In this document: piece after piece, positions 26,147 through 35,919 of the stretch
Numbering within the stretch: position 1 is the stretch's first letter
Layout: the number at the start of each line of letters is the position of its first letter
Assembly (NCBI RefSeq): GCF_011759385.1
Contig: NZ_JAARLY010000002.1
Span: forward strand, 434,001 to 498,000
Length of the DNA: 64,000 bases
Direction: 5' to 3'
Origin: Oleiagrimonas sp. C23AA
Lineage (GTDB): Bacteria; Pseudomonadota; Gammaproteobacteria; Xanthomonadales; Rhodanobacteraceae
The notes under the pieces: generated by a model
The model's input: only the letters and a program-made list of their open reading frames with translations
Told to the model about the DNA's origin: nothing
The model's database searches: none
Program-made: the position numbers and the translations under genes

Positions 26147-28429
26147 TTGACCGTGTTTAACCGTTTGCGCAGCGTGACCGCCCGCGCGTGGCCTTGGCTG
26201 CGTATCCCATTCTGGCTGGGTTTGGGCCTGCTGGTGGGCTTCATGGTGCCCTATACGCTGGTGCTCAATGCCCGCGTGCAGGAGCGTTTCAACGATCTGG
26301 TGTTCTCCGTGCCCACGCGTGTGTATGCGCGGCCGCTGCCGGTGGCCCAGGGCGAGCCGATGAAACCCGACGCGCTGAAGCTGGAACTGACCTTCGCCGG
26401 TTACAGTCAGAACCCGCAGGCGCGCGTGCCGGGCACCTGGACCCATCACGGCGACACCTACATCATCGCCTCGCGTGGCTATGCCGGCCCGGAAGGCGGC
26501 GAGCTGCCGCGGCGCATCCAGGTGCAGCTGGGGCGCGGCCAGGTCGAGTCGGTCACCGACCTGACCAGCCACAAGTCGCTCAAGGCCGCGCATCTGGACC
26601 CGGCGCGCATTGCCACGCTTTACGGCGCGCGCCAGGAAGAGCGCCGCATCGTCGCCTTGAAGGACGTGCCGCCGTTGCTGGTGACCGGCCTGCAGGCGGT
26701 GGAAGATCGCGACTTCAAGAGCAACTTCGGCATCGATGTGTCGGCGATCTTGCGCGCGGCCTGGGCCAACATGATGGCCGGCCACGTCGTGCAGGGCGGC
26801 TCGACGCTGACCCAGCAGCTGGTGCGCAACCTGTTTCTGGACCGCAACCAGAATCTGGTGCGCAAGGTCAACGAGGCGCTGCTGTCGATCCTGATCGATG
26901 CGCACTACAGCAAGGGTCGCATCCTGCAGGCCTATGTGAACGAGGTGTTCCTGGGCCAGCAGGGCAACCAGGCCGTGCACGGCTTTGCCGCCGCCAGCGA
27001 ATTCTACTTCGGGCGCCGGCTGGAAGAGTTGCGTCCGCAGGAAATCGCCCTGTTGGTGGGGCTGGTGCGTGGACCCAGCTATTACGATCCGCGCCGTTAT
27101 CCCAAGCGGGCGCTGTCACGCCGCAATCTGGTGCTGCGCGAGTTTCACAAGACTGGGCTGATTTCGCAGCCGGTCATGCAACAGGCTCTCGCCTCGCCGC
27201 TGGATGTGACCCGCAATCCGCAGTTGCCGCACAACCGTTTTCCGGCCTTCATGGATCTGGTGCGACGGCAGATCACCTCTGATTTTGATGAGGCCTCCCT
27301 GCGAGCCGGTGGTCTGTCGGTCTACACCACGCTGGATCCGGCCGCGCAGCTTTACACAGAGCAGGCGGTCAAGCAGACCCTGGCGAGCATGGGCAAGGCT
27401 GGCAAGCCGATGCAGGCCGCCGCGGTGGTGACCGATGCCCACGATGGCAGCGTACTGGCCGTGGTCGGCGGGCGCCATCCGGGTCAGCCGGGTTTCAACC
27501 GCGCCCTGGATGCGCGCCGCCCGATCGGCTCGACGATCAAGCCGTTCGTGTACCTGGTGGCGCTCAGCCAGCCGGCCAAGTGGTCACTGGCCAGCTTGCT
27601 GGACGATTCGCCGATCAGCCTGCGCCAGCCCAACGGCAAACTGTGGCAGCCGCAGAACGATGACCACATCAGCCACGGTGAAGTGCCGGTGATGTACGCG
27701 CTGGAAAAATCGTTGAACCTGGCCAGTGTGCGTCTGGGGTTGGCGGTGGGGCTCAAGCGCATCCAGGGGTTCCTGGAGTCGTTTGGACTCAAGAACGTCA
27801 ATCCCAATCCCTCGCTGCTGCTGGGGGCCATCGACCTGGCACCGATGCAGGTGGCGCAGCTGTACCAGTATTTCGCCGCCGACGGTCATGCGCTGCCGCT
27901 GGTGGCGGTGCGCGGCGTGGTCAACAGCAAGGGCCAGACCATCAAGCGCTATGGCGTGAAAACCGGCAAGTCGCAGTATCAGCAGGCGGCTTCGCTGGTG
28001 ACCTACGCCATGCAGCACGTGACCACCGTCGGCACCGCGCACTCGATTGGCGATTCGGGCCTGGCCTGGCTGCATGCGGCCGGCAAGACCGGTACCAGCG
28101 ACGATCAGCGAGACAGCTGGTTTGCCGGTTTCACCGGCAGCCATCTGGCCGTGGTCTGGGTCGGCCGCGATGACAACAAGCCGACGCATCTCTGGGGCTC
28201 CAGCGGCGCGTTGAAGGTGTGGGAGTCGCTGTTCAAGCACCTGCCGACGCGTCCGCTGGATCTGGACACGCACGGTTTGCAGTACGCCTGGATCAATCCC
28301 AAGACCGGGCATCGCACGCAGCAGGCCTGCGAGGGTGCGGTACAGTTGCCGTTCGTGGCCGGTTACGTGCCGCAGGACGAGGACGGCTGCTTCTGGCAGC
28401 GCGTGCGTGGCATGTTCGGCGGTCAGTAA
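26147..28429 (+). CDS. mrcB: Penicillin-binding protein 1B, bifunctional transglycosylase/transpeptidase
   Basis: 760 residues from TTG 26147 (GTG 26153 is an alternative). A short cytoplasmic tail, one transmembrane helix (about 20-42), a UB2H-like domain (FSVPTRVYARPLPVAQGEPM onward), then the GT51 glycosyltransferase with the catalytic Glu186 in EDRDFKSNFGID and QGGSTLTQQLVRN. The transpeptidase domain has STIK (active Ser462), the SxN motif SLN in EKSLNLA, and KTGTS. It polymerises and cross-links peptidoglycan and in enterics is activated by the lipoprotein LpoB. Followed after 24 nt by a small TPR lipoprotein gene, a possible functional partner. Confidence 0.93.
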   Translation: MTVFNRLRSVTARAWPWLRIPFWLGLGLLVGFMVPYTLVLNARVQERFNDLVFSVPTRVYARPLPVAQGEPMKPDALKLELTFAGYSQNPQARVPGTWTHHGDTYIIASRGYAGPEGGELPRRIQVQLGRGQVESVTDLTSHKSLKAAHLDPARIATLYGARQEERRIVALKDVPPLLVTGLQAVEDRDFKSNFGIDVSAILRAAWANMMAGHVVQGGSTLTQQLVRNLFLDRNQNLVRKVNEALLSILIDAHYSKGRILQAYVNEVFLGQQGNQAVHGFAAASEFYFGRRLEELRPQEIALLVGLVRGPSYYDPRRYPKRALSRRNLVLREFHKTGLISQPVMQQALASPLDVTRNPQLPHNRFPAFMDLVRRQITSDFDEASLRAGGLSVYTTLDPAAQLYTEQAVKQTLASMGKAGKPMQAAAVVTDAHDGSVLAVVGGRHPGQPGFNRALDARRPIGSTIKPFVYLVALSQPAKWSLASLLDDSPISLRQPNGKLWQPQNDDHISHGEVPVMYALEKSLNLASVRLGLAVGLKRIQGFLESFGLKNVNPNPSLLLGAIDLAPMQVAQLYQYFAADGHALPLVAVRGVVNSKGQTIKRYGVKTGKSQYQQAASLVTYAMQHVTTVGTAHSIGDSGLAWLHAAGKTGTSDDQRDSWFAGFTGSHLAVVWVGRDDNKPTHLWGSSGALKVWESLFKHLPTRPLDLDTHGLQYAWINPKTGHRTQQACEGAVQLPFVAGYVPQDEDGCFWQRVRGMFGGQ

Positions 28430-28453
28430 GGCGGCGCAGGTAATGATGAGATC

Positions 28454-28981
28454 ATGCGATTGAAAGTGACCCGACTGCTGTTGCCGAGCGCCGCCGTGCT
28501 GATGCTGGCGGCCTGCGCGCCGACCCCGACCCAGGTCAAGCGCAAGGGGCCGCCACCACCCACGCATGCGCAGATGATGGCAGCCATTCGCCATGCCGGC
28601 AAAACCGATCACTCGGCGGTGCAGGTCCGCCCGGTGCGCGATCCGGCGGCGCAGGCCTATCTGGATCAGGCCCATGCCGCCAATGACGCCGGCAAGTACC
28701 AACAGGCGGCCGATGCACTTGATCATGCGTTGAAGATCACGCCCAAGGCACCGGATCTGCTGCAGGATCGTGCCGAGCTGGCGCTGGAGCTGGGCAACTA
28801 CGCCCGGGCCGAGTCGTTGGCACAGCAGTCCTACGCGCTGGGCCCCAAGCTGGGCCCGTTGTGCGCGCGCAACTGGCAGACCATTCTTGAAATGCGCAAG
28901 CTGGCCGGTGACACCGCCGGCATGGCCAAGGCAAGCAAACATGTGGGCCAGTGCCGCAAGAAGGGCGTGGTACGCATGTAG
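28454..28981 (+). CDS. TPR lipoprotein downstream of PBP1B
   Basis: 175 residues with a lipoprotein signal peptide ending LAAC (Cys21), a proline-rich linker (KRKGPPPPTHAQ) and two TPR-like helical hairpins (YLDQAHAANDAGKYQQAADALDHAL and LLQDRAELALELGNYARAESLAQQSY). The gene lies 24 nt behind mrcB, so the two are probably co-transcribed. By position it could be a PBP1B cofactor analogous in role to LpoB, but it has no LpoB-like sequence; that is inference. Confidence 0.75.
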   Translation: MRLKVTRLLLPSAAVLMLAACAPTPTQVKRKGPPPPTHAQMMAAIRHAGKTDHSAVQVRPVRDPAAQAYLDQAHAANDAGKYQQAADALDHALKITPKAPDLLQDRAELALELGNYARAESLAQQSYALGPKLGPLCARNWQTILEMRKLAGDTAGMAKASKHVGQCRKKGVVRM

Positions 28982-29039
28982 GCGGTGTGCCTACGCGACC
29001 GTGAGAGGTCCGGTACGATGGTAGGCGTTGGCCGGTGGT

Positions 29040-29627
29040 TCAGGGGGCGGCATCGCGGCGCAGTACGCGCTCGATGCGGCGGTCAGGCACTAGCCACATC
29101 AGCGCGACGCCGACGTAAAGCGTCCCCGCAATCCACGGGTTGACGAACGCGCAGGGGATCGCCACCAGGTAGCACAGTGGCGAGATCATGCCCTTGAGAT
29201 CGCGCCCAAGTGCGCGGGCCAGCACTGACTGGTTACCCTGCAGTCTCACGATGGTCCGTTGCAATATCCAGTAGGCGACCGCCGCCATCAGTAGTGGCAC
29301 GCCATACAGTGCTGTAGGAGCCGCCGCGAAGTGATTTTCGCCCATCCAGGCGGTGGCGAAAGGGAACAGCGACAGCCAGAACAGCAGGTGCAGGTTGGCC
29401 CACAGGACCGGTCCGCTCACCTGCTGCGTGGCCTGAAGCATGTGGTGATGGTTGTTCCAGTAGATCCCGACGTAGACGAAGCTCAGGATATAGCTCAGGA
29501 ACACTGGTAGCACCGGTCGCAGTGCGTCCAGCGTGTCACCGTGAGGAACCTTCAGCTCCAGCACCATGATGGTGATGATGATGGCCAGTACGCCATCGCT
29601 GAACGCTTCCATCCGTCCGGTACGCAT
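29040..29627 (-). CDS. TMEM175-family potassium channel-like protein
   Basis: 195 residues, six hydrophobic segments. The first carries the family hallmark FSDGVLAI at about residues 9-16 of the chosen start (MRTGRMEAFSDGVLAI). Later come GIYWNNHHHML and LHLLFWLSLFPFATAW, both typical of bacterial TMEM175 (formerly DUF1211). Bacterial members form tetrameric K+-permeable channels without the usual selectivity filter (family knowledge). ATG 29627 is preferred because it sits directly before the FSDG helix; GTG or ATG codons further upstream would add a non-conserved tail. Confidence 0.82.
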   Translation of the reverse strand: MRTGRMEAFSDGVLAIIITIMVLELKVPHGDTLDALRPVLPVFLSYILSFVYVGIYWNNHHHMLQATQQVSGPVLWANLHLLFWLSLFPFATAWMGENHFAAAPTALYGVPLLMAAVAYWILQRTIVRLQGNQSVLARALGRDLKGMISPLCYLVAIPCAFVNPWIAGTLYVGVALMWLVPDRRIERVLRRDAAP

Positions 29628-29799
29628 CGCCTCGCTTCTCCGTGTCGTTTTCGCGCTCACGCGCCGTTCTTCGCGCAGCCTGTTTAGACCAGGTCCATTG
29701 GCTCCTGCCCAGCATTGGCCCGGCGTTACAGCGGGCCATGATCTTGCCATGCACTTTCATCGGAGACGCCGGCGCCGATGCCGGGCGCATCGTAGCCGA

Positions 29800-30501
29800 T
29801 CAGGTGTCACCGGCATCGAGCATGAAATCGATACCCGCCCGTGCGTGCAGCGCCAGGGTGTCGAACAGCGGCAGGGAGGTATCGTCGGGACCGATCAGCA
29901 GCGGGATTTCGGTACAGGCCAGGGCCATGCCCTGCGTGCCCTCAGCGCGCAGGGCATCCATCAGCGTGAGGTAGCGCTGGCGGGTGGCATCGGTGAAGCG
30001 GTTCTGGCCCAGCTCCTCCATGATCGTGCGGTGCACGAACTCGCGCCCGTAAGCGTCCGGCGTGCGCACGCTGATGCCCTGCGCGCCCAGCACCTCGCCG
30101 AAGAACGGCAGTTCCATGGTCGCGCGGGTGCCCAGCAGCCCTACGCAGTTCATGCCCCGCCTGGCAATGGACTGCGCAGTGATTTCGGCGATGTGCAGCA
30201 ACGGTACGTCCAGCGCTTCGCGCAGCGCGTCGGCGGCCACGTGCGTGGTATTGCTGCATAGCATCAGACCCTCGGCACCTGCGGCCACCAGCCGCCGCCC
30301 GGCGTCGACCAGGCGTGCGGTGAGCGAGTCCCAGTCGCCGCTGTCGATACAGGCGCGCACTTCGGCGAAATTGAACGAGTACATCAGCAACGGTGCACTG
30401 TTCGAGCCGCCCAGCTTCGCATGCACGCCTTCGTTGAGACGGCGGTAGTAGTCGGCTGTGGACACCCATGTGGTGCCGCCAATCAGTCCAAGTGTCCTCA
30501 T
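29800..30501 (-). CDS. Aspartate/glutamate racemase family protein
   Basis: 233 residues, full length for the Asp/Glu racemase (YgeA-like) family. Two catalytic cysteines are expected and seen: GLMLCSNTTH and ALACTEIPLL. The opening MRTLGLIGGTTWVSTADYYRRLN is the canonical N-terminus, fixing the ATG at 30501. It interconverts L- and D-amino acids without PLP, often for cell-wall or signalling D-amino acids. Divergent from yoaA with 88 nt between the starts. Confidence 0.88.
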   Translation of the reverse strand: MRTLGLIGGTTWVSTADYYRRLNEGVHAKLGGSNSAPLLMYSFNFAEVRACIDSGDWDSLTARLVDAGRRLVAAGAEGLMLCSNTTHVAADALREALDVPLLHIAEITAQSIARRGMNCVGLLGTRATMELPFFGEVLGAQGISVRTPDAYGREFVHRTIMEELGQNRFTDATRQRYLTLMDALRAEGTQGMALACTEIPLLIGPDDTSLPLFDTLALHARAGIDFMLDAGDT

Positions 30502-30589
30502 ATGCTCCAATGTATCGACGTGCGCATTCGCGCGCCAGCGGATGCGCCGGAGGTTCCGCTGCCGCCGACGCTCGGCGATACTGGTCTTC

Positions 30590-32557
30590 ATGATCGATGA
30601 AGACGAGATCGCCGCGCTGCTGGGCACAGATGGACCTTTCGCCCGTGAAGTGCCCAACTTCGCCCCGCGCCAGGCGCAGCAGACCATGGCCTGTGCGGTG
30701 GCGCGCGCCATCGAGGACGGCCAGACACTGATTGCCGAGGCCGGCACCGGTACCGGCAAGACCTTTGCCTATCTGGTGCCGGCCCTGATGTCCGGACGCC
30801 GGGTGATTGTTTCCACCGGCACCAAGACGCTGCAGGATCAACTGTATTTCCGCGATCTGCCACGCGTGCGCAACGTGCTCGATGCGCGCCTTCGCATCGG
30901 CCTGCTGAAAGGGCGCGCCAACTACCTTTGCCTGTATCGACTGGATCAGACCGTGCGCGAAGGACGCCTGGCCAGTCGTGAGGAGGCGGCGCAGCTGGCC
31001 AACGTGCGCGACTGGTCGGCGCGCACCCGGCGTGGCGATCGCATGGAATTATCCAGCGTGCCGGAAGACTCGCCGCTGTGGCCGCGCGTGACTTCCACCG
31101 CCGAGAATTGCCTGGGCAGCGAGTGCCCGTTCTTTGACGACTGTCATGTAGTCAAGGCCCGGCGCGACGCGCAGGAGGCCGATGTGCTGGTGGTCAATCA
31201 TCACCTGTTGTTTGCCGATCTGGCCTTGAAACAGGAGGGCTTTGGCGAAATCCTGCCCGGCGCACAGGCCTTCATCCTGGACGAGGCGCACCAGCTGCCG
31301 GAGTTGGCTGGCATGTTCTTCTCGCAATCGGTCAGTGCGCGCCAGCTCAACGAACTGGCCAAGGATGCGCTGGCCGAAGCCGGCACGGTGACCGGCGGCA
31401 CCAGCGTGGTGCTGGAGCCGGTCGAAGCGCTGCAGCAGGCGGTGCGTGCGCTGCGCCTGTCCATGCAGGGCTTGCCCGCGCGTGGTGCGTTGGGTGAGTT
31501 GCTGGCACGCGAGATGGCCGCCGAGGCACTGCGTGAACTTCGCGACACGCTGGATGGGCTGGGTGATGCGCTGGCCTCGCAGGCCGAGCGTTCGCGTGGT
31601 CTGGGCAACGTTCACGAGCGTGCCGAGCACCTGGCCGGACGCTTGTTGCATATCGACGAGCGCGAGGTCGACAGCGAAGTGCGCTGGTATGAAACCACAC
31701 CGCGTGGCTTTTCCCTGCATGCCACGCCGCTGGATTTGGCTACGCCCATGCAGCAGCTGCGCGAAGCCACGCATGGCGCCTGGATTCATACCTCGGCCAC
31801 CTTGTCGGTGGCGGGCGATTTTGGTCACTTTGCGCGTCAGCTGGGTATCGACGCGGCGCAGGAGCTGCGCGTGGAAAGCCCGTTCGATTACGCGCGCCAG
31901 GCCTTGTGTTACCTGCCGGCGGGGCTGCCGGCGCCGTCGGCGCGCGATTACACCGATCGCGTCATCGAGGCGGTGTTGCCGGTGCTGGAGGCCTCGCGCG
32001 GGCGCGCATTTTTGCTGTTCACCTCGCATCGAGCGCTGCGTCTTGCTGCCGAGCGACTGCAGGACAAGGTGCCCTGGCCGCTGTTCGTGCAAGGCACGGC
32101 GCCGCGGCATCAGCTGCTGGAGGATTTTCGCCAGTCAGGCGATGGCGTGTTGCTGGGCGCGGCCAGCTTCTGGGAGGGCGTCGACGTGGCCGGCGAGGCA
32201 CTGTCGCTGGTGGTGATCGACAAATTGCCGTTTGCCTCACCGGATGATCCACTGCTGCAGGCGCGCCTGGAGGCCATGGAGCAGGCTGGAGAAAACCCGT
32301 TCATGGCCTGGCAGGTGCCCAGCGCGGTGATCGCGCTCAAGCAGGGCGCGGGCCGCCTGATTCGCGATGTGCATGATCGCGGCGTGCTGATGCTGTGCGA
32401 TCCGCGCCTGACCACGCGCGGTTACGGACGCCTGTTCCTCAACAGCCTGCCACCGATGCCACGCAGCCGGGCCTTGGCCGACGTGCAGGCGTTCTTTGCC
32501 GAGGATCAGGTCGATGCCGGGGCGGCGGCAGGCGTCGCTGCCAGCCGGTCGACGTAG
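30590..32557 (+). CDS. yoaA: YoaA, DinG-family iron-sulfur ATP-dependent DNA helicase
   Basis: 655 residues from ATG 30590 (MIDEDEIAALLG). XPD-like superfamily 2 helicase: Walker A EAGTGTGKT (Lys57), the FeS domain with four cysteines Cys114, Cys174, Cys179 and Cys185 (NYLCLY ... NCLGSECPFFDDC), the Walker B box LDEAHQ, and C-terminal motifs including GAASFWEGVDV and QGAGRLIRD. Length and spacing fit YoaA rather than the longer DinG. YoaA works with the Pol III chi subunit in repair of stalled forks (E. coli knowledge). It ends 39 nt before xanB and may be co-transcribed with it. Confidence 0.88.
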   Translation: MIDEDEIAALLGTDGPFAREVPNFAPRQAQQTMACAVARAIEDGQTLIAEAGTGTGKTFAYLVPALMSGRRVIVSTGTKTLQDQLYFRDLPRVRNVLDARLRIGLLKGRANYLCLYRLDQTVREGRLASREEAAQLANVRDWSARTRRGDRMELSSVPEDSPLWPRVTSTAENCLGSECPFFDDCHVVKARRDAQEADVLVVNHHLLFADLALKQEGFGEILPGAQAFILDEAHQLPELAGMFFSQSVSARQLNELAKDALAEAGTVTGGTSVVLEPVEALQQAVRALRLSMQGLPARGALGELLAREMAAEALRELRDTLDGLGDALASQAERSRGLGNVHERAEHLAGRLLHIDEREVDSEVRWYETTPRGFSLHATPLDLATPMQQLREATHGAWIHTSATLSVAGDFGHFARQLGIDAAQELRVESPFDYARQALCYLPAGLPAPSARDYTDRVIEAVLPVLEASRGRAFLLFTSHRALRLAAERLQDKVPWPLFVQGTAPRHQLLEDFRQSGDGVLLGAASFWEGVDVAGEALSLVVIDKLPFASPDDPLLQARLEAMEQAGENPFMAWQVPSAVIALKQGAGRLIRDVHDRGVLMLCDPRLTTRGYGRLFLNSLPPMPRSRALADVQAFFAEDQVDAGAAAGVAASRST

Positions 32558-32596
32558 CATTCTCGCGACCGTGTGGCTGTGGCAAAATACGCCGCT

Positions 32597-34006
32597 ATGG
32601 ATATTCAACCTGTCATTTTGTCCGGCGGCTCCGGAACCCGCCTCTGGCCGCTTTCGCGCGAAGGTCACCCCAAGCAATTTCTGGCCTTGACCGGCGAGCA
32701 CTCGATGTTGCAGGCGACCTGGCTTCGCGTGGCGCCGCTGGTCGATGGTGGCGCGCCGATCGTGGTGTCCAACGAGGCGCACCGCTTCATGGTCGCCGAG
32801 CAACTGCTGGAAGTGGGCTGCACGCCCTCTTCGCTGATTCTGGAGCCGGTCGGTCGCAACACCGCGCCGGCCATTGCCGTGGCCGCGCTGCAGGCGCAGG
32901 CCGACGGCCGTGACCCGTTGCTGCTGGTGCTGCCGTCCGATCACGTGATTGGCGATGAAGCCGGTTTTCGCGAGGCCGTGAGCGAGGCGGCCACGGCGGC
33001 TGGCGACGGCGCATTGGTCACCTTCGGCATCGTGCCGACGGCGCCGGAAACCGGGTACGGCTACATCCGCGCCGAGGCCGGCCAAGGCGTGCGCGCCGTA
33101 CAGGCCTTCGTCGAGAAGCCCGATTCGGCGACTGCGGAAAGCTACGTGGCATCCGGCGATTACTACTGGAACTCGGGCATGTTCCTGTTCCGCGCCTCGC
33201 GTTACATCGAGGAGCTGGAACGTCACCATCCGGACATGCTGGACGCCTGTCGCCAGGCATTGGCCAGCGGCAGCCGTGATGCCGACTTCCTGCGCCTGGA
33301 CCGCAAGGCCTTCGAGGCCTGTCCATCTGACTCCATCGACTACGCGGTGATGGAAAAGACCGACGCCGCGCGGGTGCTGCCGATCAATGTCGGTTGGAAC
33401 GATGTCGGTTCCTGGTCGGCGCTGTGGGACGTGGCCGAGCACGATGGAGGCGGCAATGCCCATCGCGGTGACGTGCTGGCCATCGATTGCACCAACAGCT
33501 ACGCCTGGACCGAGCGCCGCCTGGTGGCGATGATCGGGCTGGAAGACGTGGTGGTGGTCGACACCGACGATGCGTTGCTGGTGGCCAGAAAGGATCAGGT
33601 GCAGAAGGTCAAGGACGTGGTCGGTTCGCTCAAGGGCAGCCAGCGTGCCGAGGCCGTGTTGCATCGCAAGGTTTACCGCCCCTGGGGCGCGTACGACTCC
33701 ATCGACATGGCCGAGCGCTTTCAGGTCAAGCGCATCACCGTGAAACCCGGCGCCACGCTCAGCCTGCAGATGCACCATCATCGCGCCGAGCACTGGATCG
33801 TGGTCAGCGGGACGGCCAAGGTCACGCGCGGCGAGGAGTGCTTCATCCTCAGCGAGAACCAGTCCACCTTCATCCCGCTGGGCGTCAAGCATCGGCTGGA
33901 GAATCCCGGCAAGGTGCCGCTGGAGCTGATCGAGGTGCAGTCGGGCAGTTACCTGGGCGAAGATGACATCGTGCGCTTCGAGGATATCTACGGGCGCTCC
34001 AGCTGA
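32597..34006 (+). CDS. xanB: Mannose-1-phosphate guanylyltransferase/mannose-6-phosphate isomerase
   Basis: 469 residues, full length for type II bifunctional PMI-GMP (XanB/ManC/AlgA). N-terminal nucleotidyltransferase signature GGSGTRLWPLSREGHPKQFL, EPVGRNTAPAIA, and the sugar-phosphate site VEKPD. The C-terminal cupin isomerase domain has QMHHHRAEHWIVVSGTAKV and FIPLGVKHRLENPG. It converts fructose-6-P to mannose-6-P and mannose-1-P to GDP-mannose, feeding xanthan-like exopolysaccharide, LPS or GDP-sugar pathways. Start ATG 32597 matches the family N-terminus MDIQPVILSGG. An intrinsic terminator follows. Confidence 0.92.
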   Translation: MDIQPVILSGGSGTRLWPLSREGHPKQFLALTGEHSMLQATWLRVAPLVDGGAPIVVSNEAHRFMVAEQLLEVGCTPSSLILEPVGRNTAPAIAVAALQAQADGRDPLLLVLPSDHVIGDEAGFREAVSEAATAAGDGALVTFGIVPTAPETGYGYIRAEAGQGVRAVQAFVEKPDSATAESYVASGDYYWNSGMFLFRASRYIEELERHHPDMLDACRQALASGSRDADFLRLDRKAFEACPSDSIDYAVMEKTDAARVLPINVGWNDVGSWSALWDVAEHDGGGNAHRGDVLAIDCTNSYAWTERRLVAMIGLEDVVVVDTDDALLVARKDQVQKVKDVVGSLKGSQRAEAVLHRKVYRPWGAYDSIDMAERFQVKRITVKPGATLSLQMHHHRAEHWIVVSGTAKVTRGEECFILSENQSTFIPLGVKHRLENPGKVPLELIEVQSGSYLGEDDIVRFEDIYGRSS

Positions 34007-34028
34007 GCCCGGCACCCGTCAACAACAG

Positions 34029-34060
34029 AAAGGGCGCACCCCGCAGGGCGCGCCCTTTTT
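34029..34060. terminator. Intrinsic terminator between xanB and amtB
   Basis: AAAGGGCGC ... GCGCCCTTTTT: 9-bp stem with flanking A- and T-runs between convergent genes, usable from both strands. Confidence 0.85.
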
Positions 34061-34078
34061 CGTGCCGATGAGAGGCCC

Positions 34079-35398
34079 CTACAGGTTGTAGGCGCGCTCG
34101 TCGTGCAGCGCCAGGTCCAGGCCCTGGGCTTCCTGCTCCTCGTCCACGCGCAGGCCAACGGTCCAGCCCAGCACCTTCAGGATCACGTAGGTCAATACAC
34201 CACTGTAGACCACGGTGAACGCCACGCCCTTGGTCTGGATCCACAGCTGGCCGAACAAGCTGGTGACATCACCAAAGCCACCCAGTGTGGCTGAGGCCAG
34301 CGGGCCGGTAAGCAGGGCGCCGACGATGCCGGCCATGGCGTGCACGCCGAAGACGTCCAGCGAGTCGTCATAGCCCAGCTTGTGCTTGAGCGTGGTCGCG
34401 CAGAAAAAGCAGATCACGCCAGCCAGCAGGCCCAGTACCAGCGCACCACCGGGGCCGGCGGTGCCAGCGGCCGGCGTTACCGCGACCAGACCGGCCACAG
34501 CGCCCGAAGCAATGCCCAGCACGCTGGGCCGGCCATGCCTGATCCACTCGATCACCATCCAGCCCAATGCGGCGGCGGCGGTGGCTATCTGTGTGACCAG
34601 CATGGCCATGCCGGCCGAGCCGTTGGCGGCCACCGCCGAGCCAGCGTTGAAGCCGAACCAGCCCAGCCACAGCATGCTGGCGCCAACCAGGGTATAGCCC
34701 AGGTTGTGTGGTGCCATCGAGGCATTGGGGTAGCCCTTGCGCTTGCCGATCACCAGGCAGGCGATCAGGCCGGCGATACCGGCGTTGATGTGCACCACGG
34801 TGCCGCCGGCAAAGTCGAGCACGCCCCAGCCGCCCAGCAGCGAGCCGGCACCACCCCACACCATGTGCGCCATCGGCGCATAGACGAAGGTGAACCACAG
34901 TCCGGTGAACCACAGCAGCGCGGTGAATTTCATGCGCTCGGCAAAGGCGCCGACGATGAGCGCCGGGGTGATGATGGCGAAGGTCATCTGGAACATCACG
35001 AACACGCTCTCAGGCACGGTGCCGGAGAGGGTCGAGGGCGTCATACCGGCCAGCATGGCCTGGCCCAGGCCGCCGACAATCGAGTGCCAGTTGACTACGC
35101 CGGCCTGCATGCCAGTGGTGTTGAAGGCCAGGCTGTAGCCGTAGATCACCCACAGCACGCTGACCAGCGCGGTGATGGCAAAGCACTGCATCAGCACCGA
35201 CAGCAGGTTCTTGGCACGAACCATGCCGCCGTAGAACAGCGCCAGGCCGGGAATGGTCATCATCAGCACCAGCGCGCAGGAGGTCAGCATCCAGGCAGTG
35301 TCACCGCTGTCCAGCGTGGCTGGTGCCGCGCAGGCGGGCAGGGCGGCCAGGGCCAGTCCCATGGCGGTGCCGGTTCGGAAAAGATGGCGAAACGTCAT
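34079..35398 (-). CDS. amtB: AmtB ammonium transporter
   Basis: 439 residues from ATG 35398. A signal peptide (ALAALPACAAPA) is typical of AmtB, followed by eleven hydrophobic helices. Conserved features: the FYGGMVRAKN opening helix, the first pore histidine in GGTVVHINAG and the second in FGVHAMAGIVG, and the C-terminal cytoplasmic tail GLRVDEEQEAQGLDLALHDERAY that docks PII. It conducts ammonium across the inner membrane. It lies 28 nt after glnK on the same strand, so the two form the usual glnK-amtB operon under the sigma54 promoter upstream. Confidence 0.95.
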   Translation of the reverse strand: MTFRHLFRTGTAMGLALAALPACAAPATLDSGDTAWMLTSCALVLMMTIPGLALFYGGMVRAKNLLSVLMQCFAITALVSVLWVIYGYSLAFNTTGMQAGVVNWHSIVGGLGQAMLAGMTPSTLSGTVPESVFVMFQMTFAIITPALIVGAFAERMKFTALLWFTGLWFTFVYAPMAHMVWGGAGSLLGGWGVLDFAGGTVVHINAGIAGLIACLVIGKRKGYPNASMAPHNLGYTLVGASMLWLGWFGFNAGSAVAANGSAGMAMLVTQIATAAAALGWMVIEWIRHGRPSVLGIASGAVAGLVAVTPAAGTAGPGGALVLGLLAGVICFFCATTLKHKLGYDDSLDVFGVHAMAGIVGALLTGPLASATLGGFGDVTSLFGQLWIQTKGVAFTVVYSGVLTYVILKVLGWTVGLRVDEEQEAQGLDLALHDERAYNL

Positions 35399-35426
35399 CG
35401 TTGGCAATCCTCGTCTGCTGGCGCGC

Positions 35427-35777
<351 letters not shown>

Positions 35778-35830
35778 TCATGGAATGGTGGTGGTCACGG
35801 CGTCACAGCCGCGCGGTCGAATAGCGGTGG

Positions 35831-35846
35831 TGCAGAAGCTGTGCCA
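35831..35846 (-). promoter_or_regulatory. Sigma54 (RpoN) promoter for glnK-amtB
   Basis: Reading on the minus strand: TGGCAC, five bases, CTGCA. The GG (-24) and GC (-12) elements have exact sigma54 spacing; only one base departs from TGGCAC-N5-TTGCA. The predicted transcription start is near 35820, about 55 nt before the glnK start. Confidence 0.8.
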
Positions 35847-35919
35847 CGCCTCTTGGGTATGACTCAATCGTTTTTATTCATGTGTTTACGCTGTGAAGCA
35901 TATGGACGAAAATTTAGTT

